This document shows, one piece after another, positions 56,296 through 64,000 of a DNA stretch of 64,000 bases. Below the pieces are notes generated by a model, which did not search any database, was not told the DNA's origin, and worked only from the letters and a program-made list of their open reading frames with translations. This stretch comes from a virus. Position 1 is the first letter of the stretch, and the number at the start of each line of letters is the position of its first letter. The stretch is taken from positions 1-64,000 of the IMG/VR virus record IMGVR_UViG_3300025362_000005; one strand, 5' to 3'. The translations under genes and the position numbers were made by a program.

Positions 56296-56999
56296 AATAC
56301 AAATTACTTGAACACTATAGAACCAAGCGTGATATGCGTGTGGCACAAGAATGTGGAAACATGGATGTACTCGCTATTAGCAAAGAAGGAATTAGTTATG
56401 AGTTTGAAGTAAAAATCAGTAAGAGTGATTTAGTAGCTGATAAGAAAAAGACAAAACATAAACGAAGACACATGACACATTTCTTCTATTACGTGGTTAC
56501 ACAAGAGCTAGGGGAAACAGCGTTATTACAAGCAAGTGCATTAAGCGATTCCTATGGAGTCATGACATATAACGGCACGGGGTTTGAAACGCTTAAACGG
56601 GCTAAAAAACGCAAGACAAGCGTAGATTTAGAGAATCTGTTATATGGACATATTAGTTATGCTTATTTACGTAACTACAAGAAGGTTTGCTTATATGAAA
56701 CCGATAGAGAATTGTTTATTCCACACGGGGTTTCTAAAAGAGCGGAAACCGTTTACAGGAACTTATTGAAAACTTACTCCATAGACATTGTAGAGCTATT
56801 TCTCTATAATGTAGATAAAGATGTTATTACATACAACAACAAATACACTATAGTGTTTAAAGAGAAATCATGCTATGTGGCACAAAAACTAGTACACTAC
56901 AAAAAACCTGTGTATGGTGATAGTTGGGTGGAGACAGTATTACAGGGGGTAGATAAATGGATAAACGACTCAAAAAAAGACATAGTATTCACGATGTAG
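56268..56999 (+). CDS. possible PD-(D/E)XK-type nuclease (MmcB-like), 243 aa
   Basis: GTG start at 56268 after AAAGGGGAAACA. RVAQECGNMDVLAISKEG then YEFEVKISKSDLVADKKK gives a D...E-x-K arrangement typical of PD-(D/E)XK enzymes of the MmcB type. The C-terminal part is not recognised. Functional call is moderate. Confidence 0.65.
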   Translation: METSLTKEIKYKLLEHYRTKRDMRVAQECGNMDVLAISKEGISYEFEVKISKSDLVADKKKTKHKRRHMTHFFYYVVTQELGETALLQASALSDSYGVMTYNGTGFETLKRAKKRKTSVDLENLLYGHISYAYLRNYKKVCLYETDRELFIPHGVSKRAETVYRNLLKTYSIDIVELFLYNVDKDVITYNNKYTIVFKEKSCYVAQKLVHYKKPVYGDSWVETVLQGVDKWINDSKKDIVFTM

Positions 57000-57256
57000 C
57001 AGTGTTATGTAGAGTACAGGACTATATCGTTCGCGACTATGAGCAAGGCGTTATAGACTCATTAGATTTTACTACATGGATGTCATTAGCGTCCTACTAT
57101 GGCAGAGATATGCTACTCATTCCATTTTATATTCACAGTTTGGAAAGGGATTTGAGTGATATATATTTTATGCACTTACGGGCTGGTGAGCCGATACAGT
57201 TCAGTTGCCTACAGACTATGAAGGAAATGAAACAAATGAAGGAGACAGAATGTTAG
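56957..57256 (+). CDS. hypothetical protein, 99 aa
   Basis: ATG at 56957 behind AGGGGGTAGATAA, overlapping the previous gene by 43 bases. VAVLCRVQDYIVRDYEQGV is helix-turn-helix-like. Unknown function. Confidence 0.68.
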   Translation: MDKRLKKRHSIHDVAVLCRVQDYIVRDYEQGVIDSLDFTTWMSLASYYGRDMLLIPFYIHSLERDLSDIYFMHLRAGEPIQFSCLQTMKEMKQMKETEC

Positions 57257-58491
57257 AAAATATTCCAAATTCAAGATTAAAAGAAGTGAGCGAGTATACA
57301 GAGACTTTTGGCATAGAGAAAGCTGAAATTTTCTTTGGTATACTGCGTGATACTATTAAGCGATACATTAGATTGTATAAGAAGAGAATGGAAGAAGGAG
57401 AAAAAGTGGAAGGAATAGATGGAGTCAAAGAAGAGGTTGTTGAAAAAAACACTATTAAACAAACAGTGTTGTCATCAACCAAATTCACAAATGCTGAACA
57501 ACTAGCAGAGTTTTGTAATATAGATTTGAGTATTTGGGAAGCATCTAAAATTGTAACCAATCAATGGGGTAAAACAGATCAACCTATGTGGCAGTTCAAG
57601 GTCATATGGAATAGAATCAAGGGACTCAGCCCACTGAATGTTGTTGAGTTACTGGAAAAAAACTTAGAGAAATATGATGCACCCGTACTTCCTGTGTATG
57701 AGCAAAAACAGGGAAATGTTACAATTGAGGTGGAAATTCCGGACATACATTTGGGGCGTTTATCGTGGCATCGCGAGACAGATCACGACTACAACTCAGA
57801 AATTGCGTATAACGAATGGATAAAAGCTCATCAGTATTTTTATAATCAAACATCCCATTTAGCAGTAGAGAAAATGGTGTGCGTTATTGGTTCAGATTTT
57901 TTTAATTGTGAAGGAGCATCGGGAGAGACTACAAAAGGTACACGTCAAGTAGAAGATGGGAGATGGCAACGTAGTTTTGAAATAGGCTGTAGAGCCTCTG
58001 TAGATGCAATAGAGTTTTGGCGTTCAAAAGGGATGGCTGTAGAAATAAAGATTATTCCCGGAAATCACGATATGGAACGAATATATTATCTAGGAGCTTA
58101 CTTAGTGGCTTGGTACAAAGACGTTGCTGAAGTTACAATAGACAACGCACCAACAGTAAGAAAGTATTTTGTATATGGACGTAACATGATCGGGTTCTCG
58201 CACGGACAAGCAGATTATAAACGATTACGTACTGTGTATCAATCAGAAATGAGAGAACATTTGTCCACATGTGACTGTATTGAATTTCATGTAGGGCATA
58301 CACATCAAGAAAAAGTGGTAGAGGATTTTGGTAGTGTAATTATACGTACTATTCCGTCATTGGCACAACATGGAAATTGGGAATATGAAATGGGGTATAC
58401 AGGTAATAGACGAGCACAAGCATTTATATGGCATAAAACCAAGGGATTGATGAACATAGAGTATTACACGCCTGATTTTTTAGATAAATAG
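57250..58491 (+). CDS. large metallophosphoesterase, 413 aa
   Basis: Start ATG at 57250 follows AAGGAGACAGA. N-terminal 170 residues are helical, with an HTH-like segment; the C-terminal calcineurin fold has VEIPDIHLGRLSW (DxH), VIGSDFFNCE (GSD), IIPGNHDMERI (GNHD), GFSHGQAD and FHVGHTHQEK (GHTH). These proteins are common in front of phage packaging genes. Substrate unknown, possibly DNA. Confidence 0.88.
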   Translation: MLENIPNSRLKEVSEYTETFGIEKAEIFFGILRDTIKRYIRLYKKRMEEGEKVEGIDGVKEEVVEKNTIKQTVLSSTKFTNAEQLAEFCNIDLSIWEASKIVTNQWGKTDQPMWQFKVIWNRIKGLSPLNVVELLEKNLEKYDAPVLPVYEQKQGNVTIEVEIPDIHLGRLSWHRETDHDYNSEIAYNEWIKAHQYFYNQTSHLAVEKMVCVIGSDFFNCEGASGETTKGTRQVEDGRWQRSFEIGCRASVDAIEFWRSKGMAVEIKIIPGNHDMERIYYLGAYLVAWYKDVAEVTIDNAPTVRKYFVYGRNMIGFSHGQADYKRLRTVYQSEMREHLSTCDCIEFHVGHTHQEKVVEDFGSVIIRTIPSLAQHGNWEYEMGYTGNRRAQAFIWHKTKGLMNIEYYTPDFLDK

Positions 58492-58499
58492 GAGAAGAA

Positions 58500-59393
58500 A
58501 TGAATGTACTGAGTTTATTTGATGGGATGAGTTGTGGGCAAATTGCGTTGGAAAGAGCAGGGGTTAAAGTAGATAATTATTATGCGAGTGAGATAAAAGC
58601 TCATGCGATTAAAGTAGCACAATATAACTACCCAAGTACGATACAATTAGGGGATGTAACAAAACTAAATACTAGTCAGTTACCTAAAATTGATTTACTA
58701 ATTGGGGGCAGCCCTTGCCAAGATTTTTCAAGGCTAAAAGTAGGGGATGATAGAAGTGGTTTACGCGGTAGTAAAAGTAATTTATTTTATGAGTATTTAC
58801 GTATTTTAAAAGAAGTGCATCCTACATACTTTTTGTTGGAAAATGTGAAGATGAAAAGGGAACATAAAGAGGAGCTTGATAACTATTTAGGTGTACGTGG
58901 AATTAATATTAATAGTAATATGTTTTCGTTCCAAAACAGAGATAGATTTTATTGGACAAACATATCTATAGCACCTTATATAGATAAAAACATAAATTTT
59001 CAAGATTATAAGGACACTGATACGACTTATTGTTTTAATTTTAAAGCAAATAAAACTCCGAGTAGGGTGAGGATGTATGAGAAGCAGTGTCCAAATGTTA
59101 CTTATAGAAAGAAGATAAATTGTGTAACATGTAAGCAGGATAGGTGGAGTAATTCAGGATTAATTGATTTTGATGGATTTTGTAGGTATTTGACTACAAG
59201 GGAATTGGAATTAGCGCAAACAGTGCCTATAGGGTACACAAAATGTTTAAGTATGAGACAAGCGGAAAATGTATTGGGGGATGGATGGACAGTGGATGTC
59301 ATAGCACATATTTTAAAAGGAATTGAACATCCTTATGAATTGACAGATGAGGAAGAACAAAACAAGCCTTTATTCGATTTAGGGGACAAATAA
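58500..59393 (+). CDS. DNA cytosine-5 methyltransferase
   Basis: 297 aa. Motif I LSLFDGMSCGQIALERAG, motif IV IGGSPCQDFS (catalytic Cys in PC), motif VI LLENVKM, motif VIII NRDRFYWTN, motif X AENVLGDGWTVDVIAHIL; the variable region is short. A stand-alone enzyme without a nuclease partner probably protects phage DNA from host restriction. Recognition site not predictable. Confidence 0.93.
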   Translation: MNVLSLFDGMSCGQIALERAGVKVDNYYASEIKAHAIKVAQYNYPSTIQLGDVTKLNTSQLPKIDLLIGGSPCQDFSRLKVGDDRSGLRGSKSNLFYEYLRILKEVHPTYFLLENVKMKREHKEELDNYLGVRGININSNMFSFQNRDRFYWTNISIAPYIDKNINFQDYKDTDTTYCFNFKANKTPSRVRMYEKQCPNVTYRKKINCVTCKQDRWSNSGLIDFDGFCRYLTTRELELAQTVPIGYTKCLSMRQAENVLGDGWTVDVIAHILKGIEHPYELTDEEEQNKPLFDLGDK

Positions 59394-59402
59394 TCACCTA
59401 CA

Positions 59403-59436
59403 TTGCATTTAATTAATTTATAAGATAGAGTATAGT
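59403..59436 (+). promoter_or_regulatory. promoter-like element before the terminase operon
   Basis: TTGCAT (59403-59408), 17 bases, TAGAGT within TAGAGTATAGT (59426-59436). The same 11-base string at the same spacing from TTGACA occurs at 42.4 kb on the other strand. Sits in the 66-base gap before 59460. Confidence 0.45.
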
Positions 59437-59459
59437 AAATAACAAGAAAGGAGAACAAA

Positions 59460-59747
59460 GTGATAGTAAAAATAGTAGGAAAAGTAAATGGTACTTATAC
59501 AGAGAGGGTTGAGGACGATGTAAAACGGTATTTATTTGAAAATAGGTGTGACGAATTAGAGACCCTAGTATTCACTGGGCCGAGAGATGTTCCTTATTCA
59601 CGTGTAACACTTATATTTAAGGATAAGGATGAAGACAAGGGAGACCCTCCTATTAGCATTTCTTTCAATGACAAAGTATTTTGTATGGAGGGCTCTAACG
59701 GGCGTACAATAGACATACTCAAATATGATGCTCGAAAGGATTACTAA
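59460..59747 (+). CDS. hypothetical protein, 95 aa, GTG start
   Basis: GTG at 59460 follows AAAGGAGAACAAA. [M]IVKIVGKVNGTYTERVEDD; beta-rich. It overlaps TerS by one base. Unknown function. Confidence 0.74.
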   Translation: MIVKIVGKVNGTYTERVEDDVKRYLFENRCDELETLVFTGPRDVPYSRVTLIFKDKDEDKGDPPISISFNDKVFCMEGSNGRTIDILKYDARKDY

Positions 59748-60388
59748 TGTCTGATGGGCAAGAAGTAATAACCAAATTAGAAAAAGACTCGACATGGTTT
59801 AAGACATTAAAGCCACAGGAAAAGCTGTATGTAGCATATGTATGCACAAATGGTGGGAGTGCTTTAAAGGCGGCGAAGAAAGCAGGTCGTAAAAGTGTGG
59901 GTGCATTGGCATCTAGTGAAGCAATCATGGAAGCCAAAAAGGAATTTATGACCGCGGTACTTGCTGACAGAGTTTCGGAACTAGAGTCAAAGATAACGCA
60001 TGTACTATGGACACGAGCATTTTATAATCCATTTGATTTGATTGATGAAATGGGACAGCCACTGACTGCGGATGGTTTCCCCTATGATTCTGATACCTTT
60101 AGTTTAAAAGAGTACAAAGAACGTATTGGGGATTTGGCGGTATGTATTGAAGGCGTGAAACGATTAATAAACCCACGGAGTCCTGATTCGATTATTATAA
60201 CATTAGAACTAGCAGATAGACGACAGGCACTAAAAGAGCTAACAAATTACATTGGTATGAGCCATGAGGACACTGCTGAAAAAGGTAGTTCATTTGTGGT
60301 TAATGTAACTGTTGATACAGAGCATGTGAAAAAAGAGGCTTATAAAATAGCTGAGTATAAACCTGACCCTAAAGTTAAGGTTTTGTAG
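59747..60388 (+). CDS. terminase small subunit
   Basis: 213 aa. The N-terminal region LKPQEKLYVAYVCTNGGSALKAAKKAGRK is the helix-turn-helix of the terminase small subunit type, followed by a helical oligomerisation region and a C-terminal tail that would meet TerL. Directly precedes TerL. It recognises the packaging site. Confidence 0.85.
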   Translation: MSDGQEVITKLEKDSTWFKTLKPQEKLYVAYVCTNGGSALKAAKKAGRKSVGALASSEAIMEAKKEFMTAVLADRVSELESKITHVLWTRAFYNPFDLIDEMGQPLTADGFPYDSDTFSLKEYKERIGDLAVCIEGVKRLINPRSPDSIIITLELADRRQALKELTNYIGMSHEDTAEKGSSFVVNVTVDTEHVKKEAYKIAEYKPDPKVKVL

Positions 60389-60406
60389 AATATAAGGAAT
60401 GAATGA

Positions 60407-63400
60407 ATGGCATTAGATATAAAATTACACCCAAAGCAACTACTCGCACTCAACACACCTGCAACAGAAGTGTTATATGGCGGAGCTGTAGGCGGTGGAA
60501 AAGCATTAGATGTACATACACCTATACTCACTACGTGTGGTTGGAAAACTATGGAGACACTTGTTGTAGGGGACAGGGTATTTGATGAGTTGGGACTTCC
60601 TTGTAATGTAGTAGCTAAATCCAAAGTAGATAAAAAAAGTGCTACGTATGAAGTTGAGTTTGATGGCAACAAAGACAAAGTTGTGGCATGTGATGGACGA
60701 CATCAGTGGAGCACGTTGACACGCACAGATAGAACAGCAAAGATTGAAAGGTTTCCCACTCCTAAAACCACGAATGAAATACGTCATAGTCTAACAGCAG
60801 AACGTGGTAAACGAAACAATCATTCTATACAGGTGACAGAACCCCTACAGTTTGTGGAGAAATTACTTGACATAGACCCTTATATTTTAGGGGTATTTCT
60901 TGGTGGGGGCATGTATGATCGTAAAGCAAAGAAAGGTATGGTTATTACAAGCAAGTGTGCTTCAACAACAACCAATTTAGCTACGTATAAAGGTGGAAAA
61001 TATTACGACAAAGAGCATTGGAAAGACTTACTAAAGATTGTGGGGTTATATGGATTAGAACCACGTGACCATTTTATACCCATAGATTATCAACTTGGTT
61101 CAGTAGCCCAACGCACAGAGTTACTTAAAGGTATGTTAGATGTACGGGGCACTATTTACAGTGATAGTTTTAAGTATAAGCGTTCAGCGGGACAAGTAGA
61201 GATGTATACCGATGGGCAACAGCTCTGTAAAGATGTTCATTTCATGTTGTTGTCACTGGGGCAAAAATCATGGATGTATGAACGAGAAGAGAATAATCGT
61301 AAAAGAAGACCAAGTTGTGCATGGCGTGTACGTGTATATGCTGATATGATATTGTTTAATAGTCGTGATAGGGCCACACAACAACGCCATAGCATGGGTA
61401 GTATTAGAACAGCTCGTCAACGACATTATATTTCTGATGTACGTAAAGTAGAAAAACGTGCGGTACAATGTATACAGGTTGACAGTCCTTCTAATTGTTA
61501 TCTTGCCGGTGAATATTTAATACCTACTCACAATAGTTATTTAATGCGAGTAGCATCTATTGTTTGGGCTATGGAGGTACCGGGCATACAAATATATTTA
61601 TTTAGATTAACACAGAAAGAATTGGATGACAATCACATGGTAGGTAGCGGTGGATATTACACCCTACTTCTTGATGCAGTTCATTCCAAATATGTGAAGA
61701 TAAACAGCTCTAAAAACATTATACAATTTAGGAATGGAAAGCACAATAGTTTTATGGGTGGTTCTATAATTCATTTATGCCATTGTCAGCATGAGGATGA
61801 TAAATACTTATACAAAGGTGCGGAGATGGATGTGCTGATGATTGATGAAGCCACTCACTTTACCCATACAAAATATGAGTATTTGCGAACACGTGTTAGA
61901 CGCCCCAAAGACAATCCACTTCCCGATGCAGTAATAAAAAAATACGGGGAAAAATACTTCCCACGTATATTGCTTGGAACTAATCCGGGCGGTATTTCAC
62001 ATTGTGTAAGATTTGGTAATGTATTGACAACAAAAGGGTTTGTACCTATACAAGATGTTGTTGTTGGTGATATGGTGTTATCTATGAACGCAGACACATT
62101 TGATATTGAACGAAACAAAGTAACAGAAACGTTTGAATATGATTACACAGGAAACATTGTTCATATAGATAATAAAAAGATTAATATAGAGTGTACGCCG
62201 AATCATAGTATTGCTTACATACCTGACCCAAAGAAGAACAAGTATTTTAAGATGAAACCTTTTACTGAACTACCGAATCAAGCAAATGTTGTGAGAGCAG
62301 GGAACAAAATAAAAGGGGGGAGTAGGCGTAGAGTATTTAAAATTGCTGATGAATATCATTTAAAACAACAGAGGGCAAATCAGCCATTAAAGATAAAGTA
62401 TAGAGACTACGCTGAATTAATGGGATGGGTATTATCAGAAGGATTCTTTGTTGCTGATAAAAAGTATGGGTCTCCACGATTTGCTATAGCGCAGAGTAAG
62501 AAGAATACACGGCTTATTATTGAGGACTTGCTAGATAGGTGTGGGTTTACTTATAATTATCATTCACAGGCGTACACAATGTACTCTTATGAGTGGGCAC
62601 ATTATATTAAGCAGTTTGGTAAATGTGAGGACAAATTTATACCACGTGAGTTACTTAATTCCACGGATATTGATGCTGTTTTTACATCGTTGATGTTAGG
62701 TGATGGTCATTGGATAACGGATGAAAGCGGAAATTACTCTACTTACAGCACTAGGCTACGAGACGATGTTATGGAGCTGTGTGTTAAATTAGGATACACA
62801 GTACATTATACAATTCGTCAGCAAGAGGATAGAAGACTTCCTACACAAGTGGTACATTTTCACAAAACGAAACAACCTGTTACTGAAATATTTACGGGGA
62901 ACAAACGATACAAAAATAGAAAAGAAGTTACAGTACATGATAGTAACTGTTCTGAAGAGTACGTAGAAAACGAAAAGATTTATTGTATTGAAGTAGAAAA
63001 TAACCATAACTTCTTCTTAGAACAGAATGGGCATGTATGGTTATCTGGCAATTCGTTTTGGAGACGAGAATTTGTAAAAATAGCTGAACCAATGACGATT
63101 ACGCAGATGCCAAACACGAAAGGCGGTATGTTACGACAGTTTATACCCGCACAATTATCTGACAATCCTTCAATAGACAAAGAAGAGTATGAGGGCAAGG
63201 TAATGGGTGTCGGTAATGAAGCCACGGTACGTATGTTGCTTGAAGGTGATTGGGACGCAGTTGCAGGTGGAATGTTTGATGATGTATGGGATGAAACCGT
63301 GCATATGATACCGCCATTTGAAATTCCTTATACATGGTATTGTGACCGATCTTTTGATTGGGGACACACAGACCCGTTTAGTGTTGGTTGGTGGGCTCAG

Positions 63401-64000
63401 TCAGATGGTAGTTCAGTAAAATTGGCTGACACCGTAGCAGAAGATGGTACAGTAGTAAAAGGAGAAACAGTAGTATTTCCAAAAGGTAGTTTATTTCGTA
63501 TAGCAGAATGGTATGGATGGACAGGTGAAGAAAATATCGGCATAGGACTTACTGCCTATGAGATTGGGCAAGGTATTGCTAAAATGGAAAGAACAAATGA
63601 TGTATTGAAAAACATTGAGAAGATAGTGCCGGGCCCCGGAGATCATCAGGTATGGAATAACAGCCCCAAGCAGGACTCTAGTTACCGTTCACTTATTCAT
63701 GAATTAAACTCAGGGTATTATGGAAATGACCACTATATGCTGTTTGATATATTCACAAAAGCAGATCAAACAGCGGGTAGTCGTCCACGAGGATGGGACA
63801 TATTAAGGACTCACTTGAAAAATTCTGTAAATTATCCTAAGATAGATAGACCATGTTTATTTGTGTTCAACACATGCCCTACACCAAATAGGATATTACC
63901 GACATTAATCAGACATGATAAGAAGATTGAGGATATCGCAGACCATCTTGAAGATCACGTTGCGGATGAAATAAGATATCGAGTACAGCACTCTGTACAT
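60407..64000 (+). CDS. terL: terminase large subunit with two inteins (3' end beyond the window)
   Basis: ATG at 60407 after AAGGA; open for 1198 codons to the window end. Extein parts: Walker A YGGAVGGGK + SYLMR (split by intein 1), Walker B DVLMIDEATHF, coupling motif LLGTNPGGISH + SFWRREF (split by intein 2), and nuclease motif RSFDWGHTDPFSVGWW with its first catalytic Asp. It is the packaging ATPase and nuclease and must be spliced to work. At least 504 extein residues are present. C-terminal nuclease motifs may lie outside. Confidence 0.95.
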   Translation, partial: MALDIKLHPKQLLALNTPATEVLYGGAVGGGKALDVHTPILTTCGWKTMETLVVGDRVFDELGLPCNVVAKSKVDKKSATYEVEFDGNKDKVVACDGRHQWSTLTRTDRTAKIERFPTPKTTNEIRHSLTAERGKRNNHSIQVTEPLQFVEKLLDIDPYILGVFLGGGMYDRKAKKGMVITSKCASTTTNLATYKGGKYYDKEHWKDLLKIVGLYGLEPRDHFIPIDYQLGSVAQRTELLKGMLDVRGTIYSDSFKYKRSAGQVEMYTDGQQLCKDVHFMLLSLGQKSWMYEREENNRKRRPSCAWRVRVYADMILFNSRDRATQQRHSMGSIRTARQRHYISDVRKVEKRAVQCIQVDSPSNCYLAGEYLIPTHNSYLMRVASIVWAMEVPGIQIYLFRLTQKELDDNHMVGSGGYYTLLLDAVHSKYVKINSSKNIIQFRNGKHNSFMGGSIIHLCHCQHEDDKYLYKGAEMDVLMIDEATHFTHTKYEYLRTRVRRPKDNPLPDAVIKKYGEKYFPRILLGTNPGGISHCVRFGNVLTTKGFVPIQDVVVGDMVLSMNADTFDIERNKVTETFEYDYTGNIVHIDNKKINIECTPNHSIAYIPDPKKNKYFKMKPFTELPNQANVVRAGNKIKGGSRRRVFKIADEYHLKQQRANQPLKIKYRDYAELMGWVLSEGFFVADKKYGSPRFAIAQSKKNTRLIIEDLLDRCGFTYNYHSQAYTMYSYEWAHYIKQFGKCEDKFIPRELLNSTDIDAVFTSLMLGDGHWITDESGNYSTYSTRLRDDVMELCVKLGYTVHYTIRQQEDRRLPTQVVHFHKTKQPVTEIFTGNKRYKNRKEVTVHDSNCSEEYVENEKIYCIEVENNHNFFLEQNGHVWLSGNSFWRREFVKIAEPMTITQMPNTKGGMLRQFIPAQLSDNPSIDKEEYEGKVMGVGNEATVRMLLEGDWDAVAGGMFDDVWDETVHMIPPFEIPYTWYCDRSFDWGHTDPFSVGWWAQSDGSSVKLADTVAEDGTVVKGETVVFPKGSLFRIAEWYGWTGEENIGIGLTAYEIGQGIAKMERTNDVLKNIEKIVPGPGDHQVWNNSPKQDSSYRSLIHELNSGYYGNDHYMLFDIFTKADQTAGSRPRGWDILRTHLKNSVNYPKIDRPCLFVFNTCPTPNRILPTLIRHDKKIEDIADHLEDHVADEIRYRVQHSVH
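60503..61534 (+). mobile_element. TerL intein 1 (344 aa), class 3-like, in Walker A
   Basis: Residues 33-376. It starts with Ala (ALDVHTPILT), not Cys or Ser. Block B CDGRHQWSTL has Trp, block F AVQCIQVDSP has Cys, block G PTHN has Thr before HN, and +1 is Ser: the WCT set of class 3 inteins. The LAGLIDADG-like motifs read ILGVFLGGGMY and LLKGMLDVRGTI, missing key acidic residues, so the endonuclease is probably inactive. Confidence 0.9.
62003..63052 (+). mobile_element. TerL intein 2 (350 aa) with LAGLIDADG endonuclease
   Basis: Residues 533-882. Starts CVRFGNVLTTKGFVPI, ends HVWLSGN followed by Ser (Gly in place of the penultimate His). Endonuclease motifs ELMGWVLSEGFF and FTSLMLGDGHW keep acidic residues, so it may be active. 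Confidence 0.92.

Overview
The window is part of a large tailed double-stranded DNA phage genome (Caudoviricetes), or a contig from one. It carries a phage replisome (PolA-family polymerase with a uracil-DNA-glycosylase-like N-terminus, beta-clamp-like sliding clamp, clamp loader, DnaB-type helicase, TOPRIM primase, acidic-tailed ssDNA-binding protein, UvsX/RecA recombinase, Dda-like helicase, RuvC-like resolvase). It also carries small and large terminase subunits and dozens of short genes packed with ATGA/TAATG overlaps and AAGGAG-type ribosome binding sites. No integrase, repressor or attachment site is visible, so a virulent lifestyle is likely but not proven. The host cannot be named. Strong TTGACA-N16-18-TATAAT promoters show that the leftward genes can use the host primary sigma factor. 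TAA, TAG and TGA are all used as stops, so the code is standard.

Layout. From 1 to about 53.6 kb everything is on the minus strand: recombination and replication genes (0.5-21 kb); small genes, two tRNAs and a roughly 560-nt structured RNA (21-25 kb); RNA ligase, primase and NAD salvage (25-33 kb); a SMARCAL1-like helicase and small genes (33-38 kb); tRNA-His guanylyltransferase (38 kb); winged-helix replication-initiator-like proteins (40-42 kb); and a field of very small, often individually promoted genes (42-53.6 kb). A 1-kb gene-free zone (53.63-54.69 kb) is full of palindromes, iteron-like repeats, a 4 x 16-bp tandem array, C-runs and a duplicated 44-bp module. After it transcription switches to the plus strand: zinc-ribbon proteins, a possible PD-(D/E)XK nuclease, a phosphoesterase, a C5-methyltransferase, TerS and TerL. 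TerL runs off the right edge.

Themes. (1) Three inteins sit in catalytic motifs: one with an HNH endonuclease in PolA, and two in TerL. The TerL Walker A intein has the Trp-Cys-Thr signature of class 3 inteins and an apparently dead LAGLIDADG domain. (2) RNA repair and anti-defence: Rnl1-type ligase, polynucleotide kinase/phosphatase, DRB0094-type ligase, HAD hydrolase, Thg1 and tRNAs. (3) NAD supply: NadR-like and PnuC, split by a free-standing homing endonuclease. (4) RNA structure: a large ornate RNA beside the tRNAs (23.07-23.63 kb), a plus-strand hairpin RNA with a terminator inside minus-strand territory (50.9-51.06 kb), a four-palindrome leader (52.75-52.89 kb) and a folded element at 53.73-53.85 kb. 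(5) Three small genes are each interrupted by one in-frame stop (one TAG, one TGA, one TAA). (6) Three KOW-like genes carry a perfect internal ribosome binding site plus start codon at a domain boundary.
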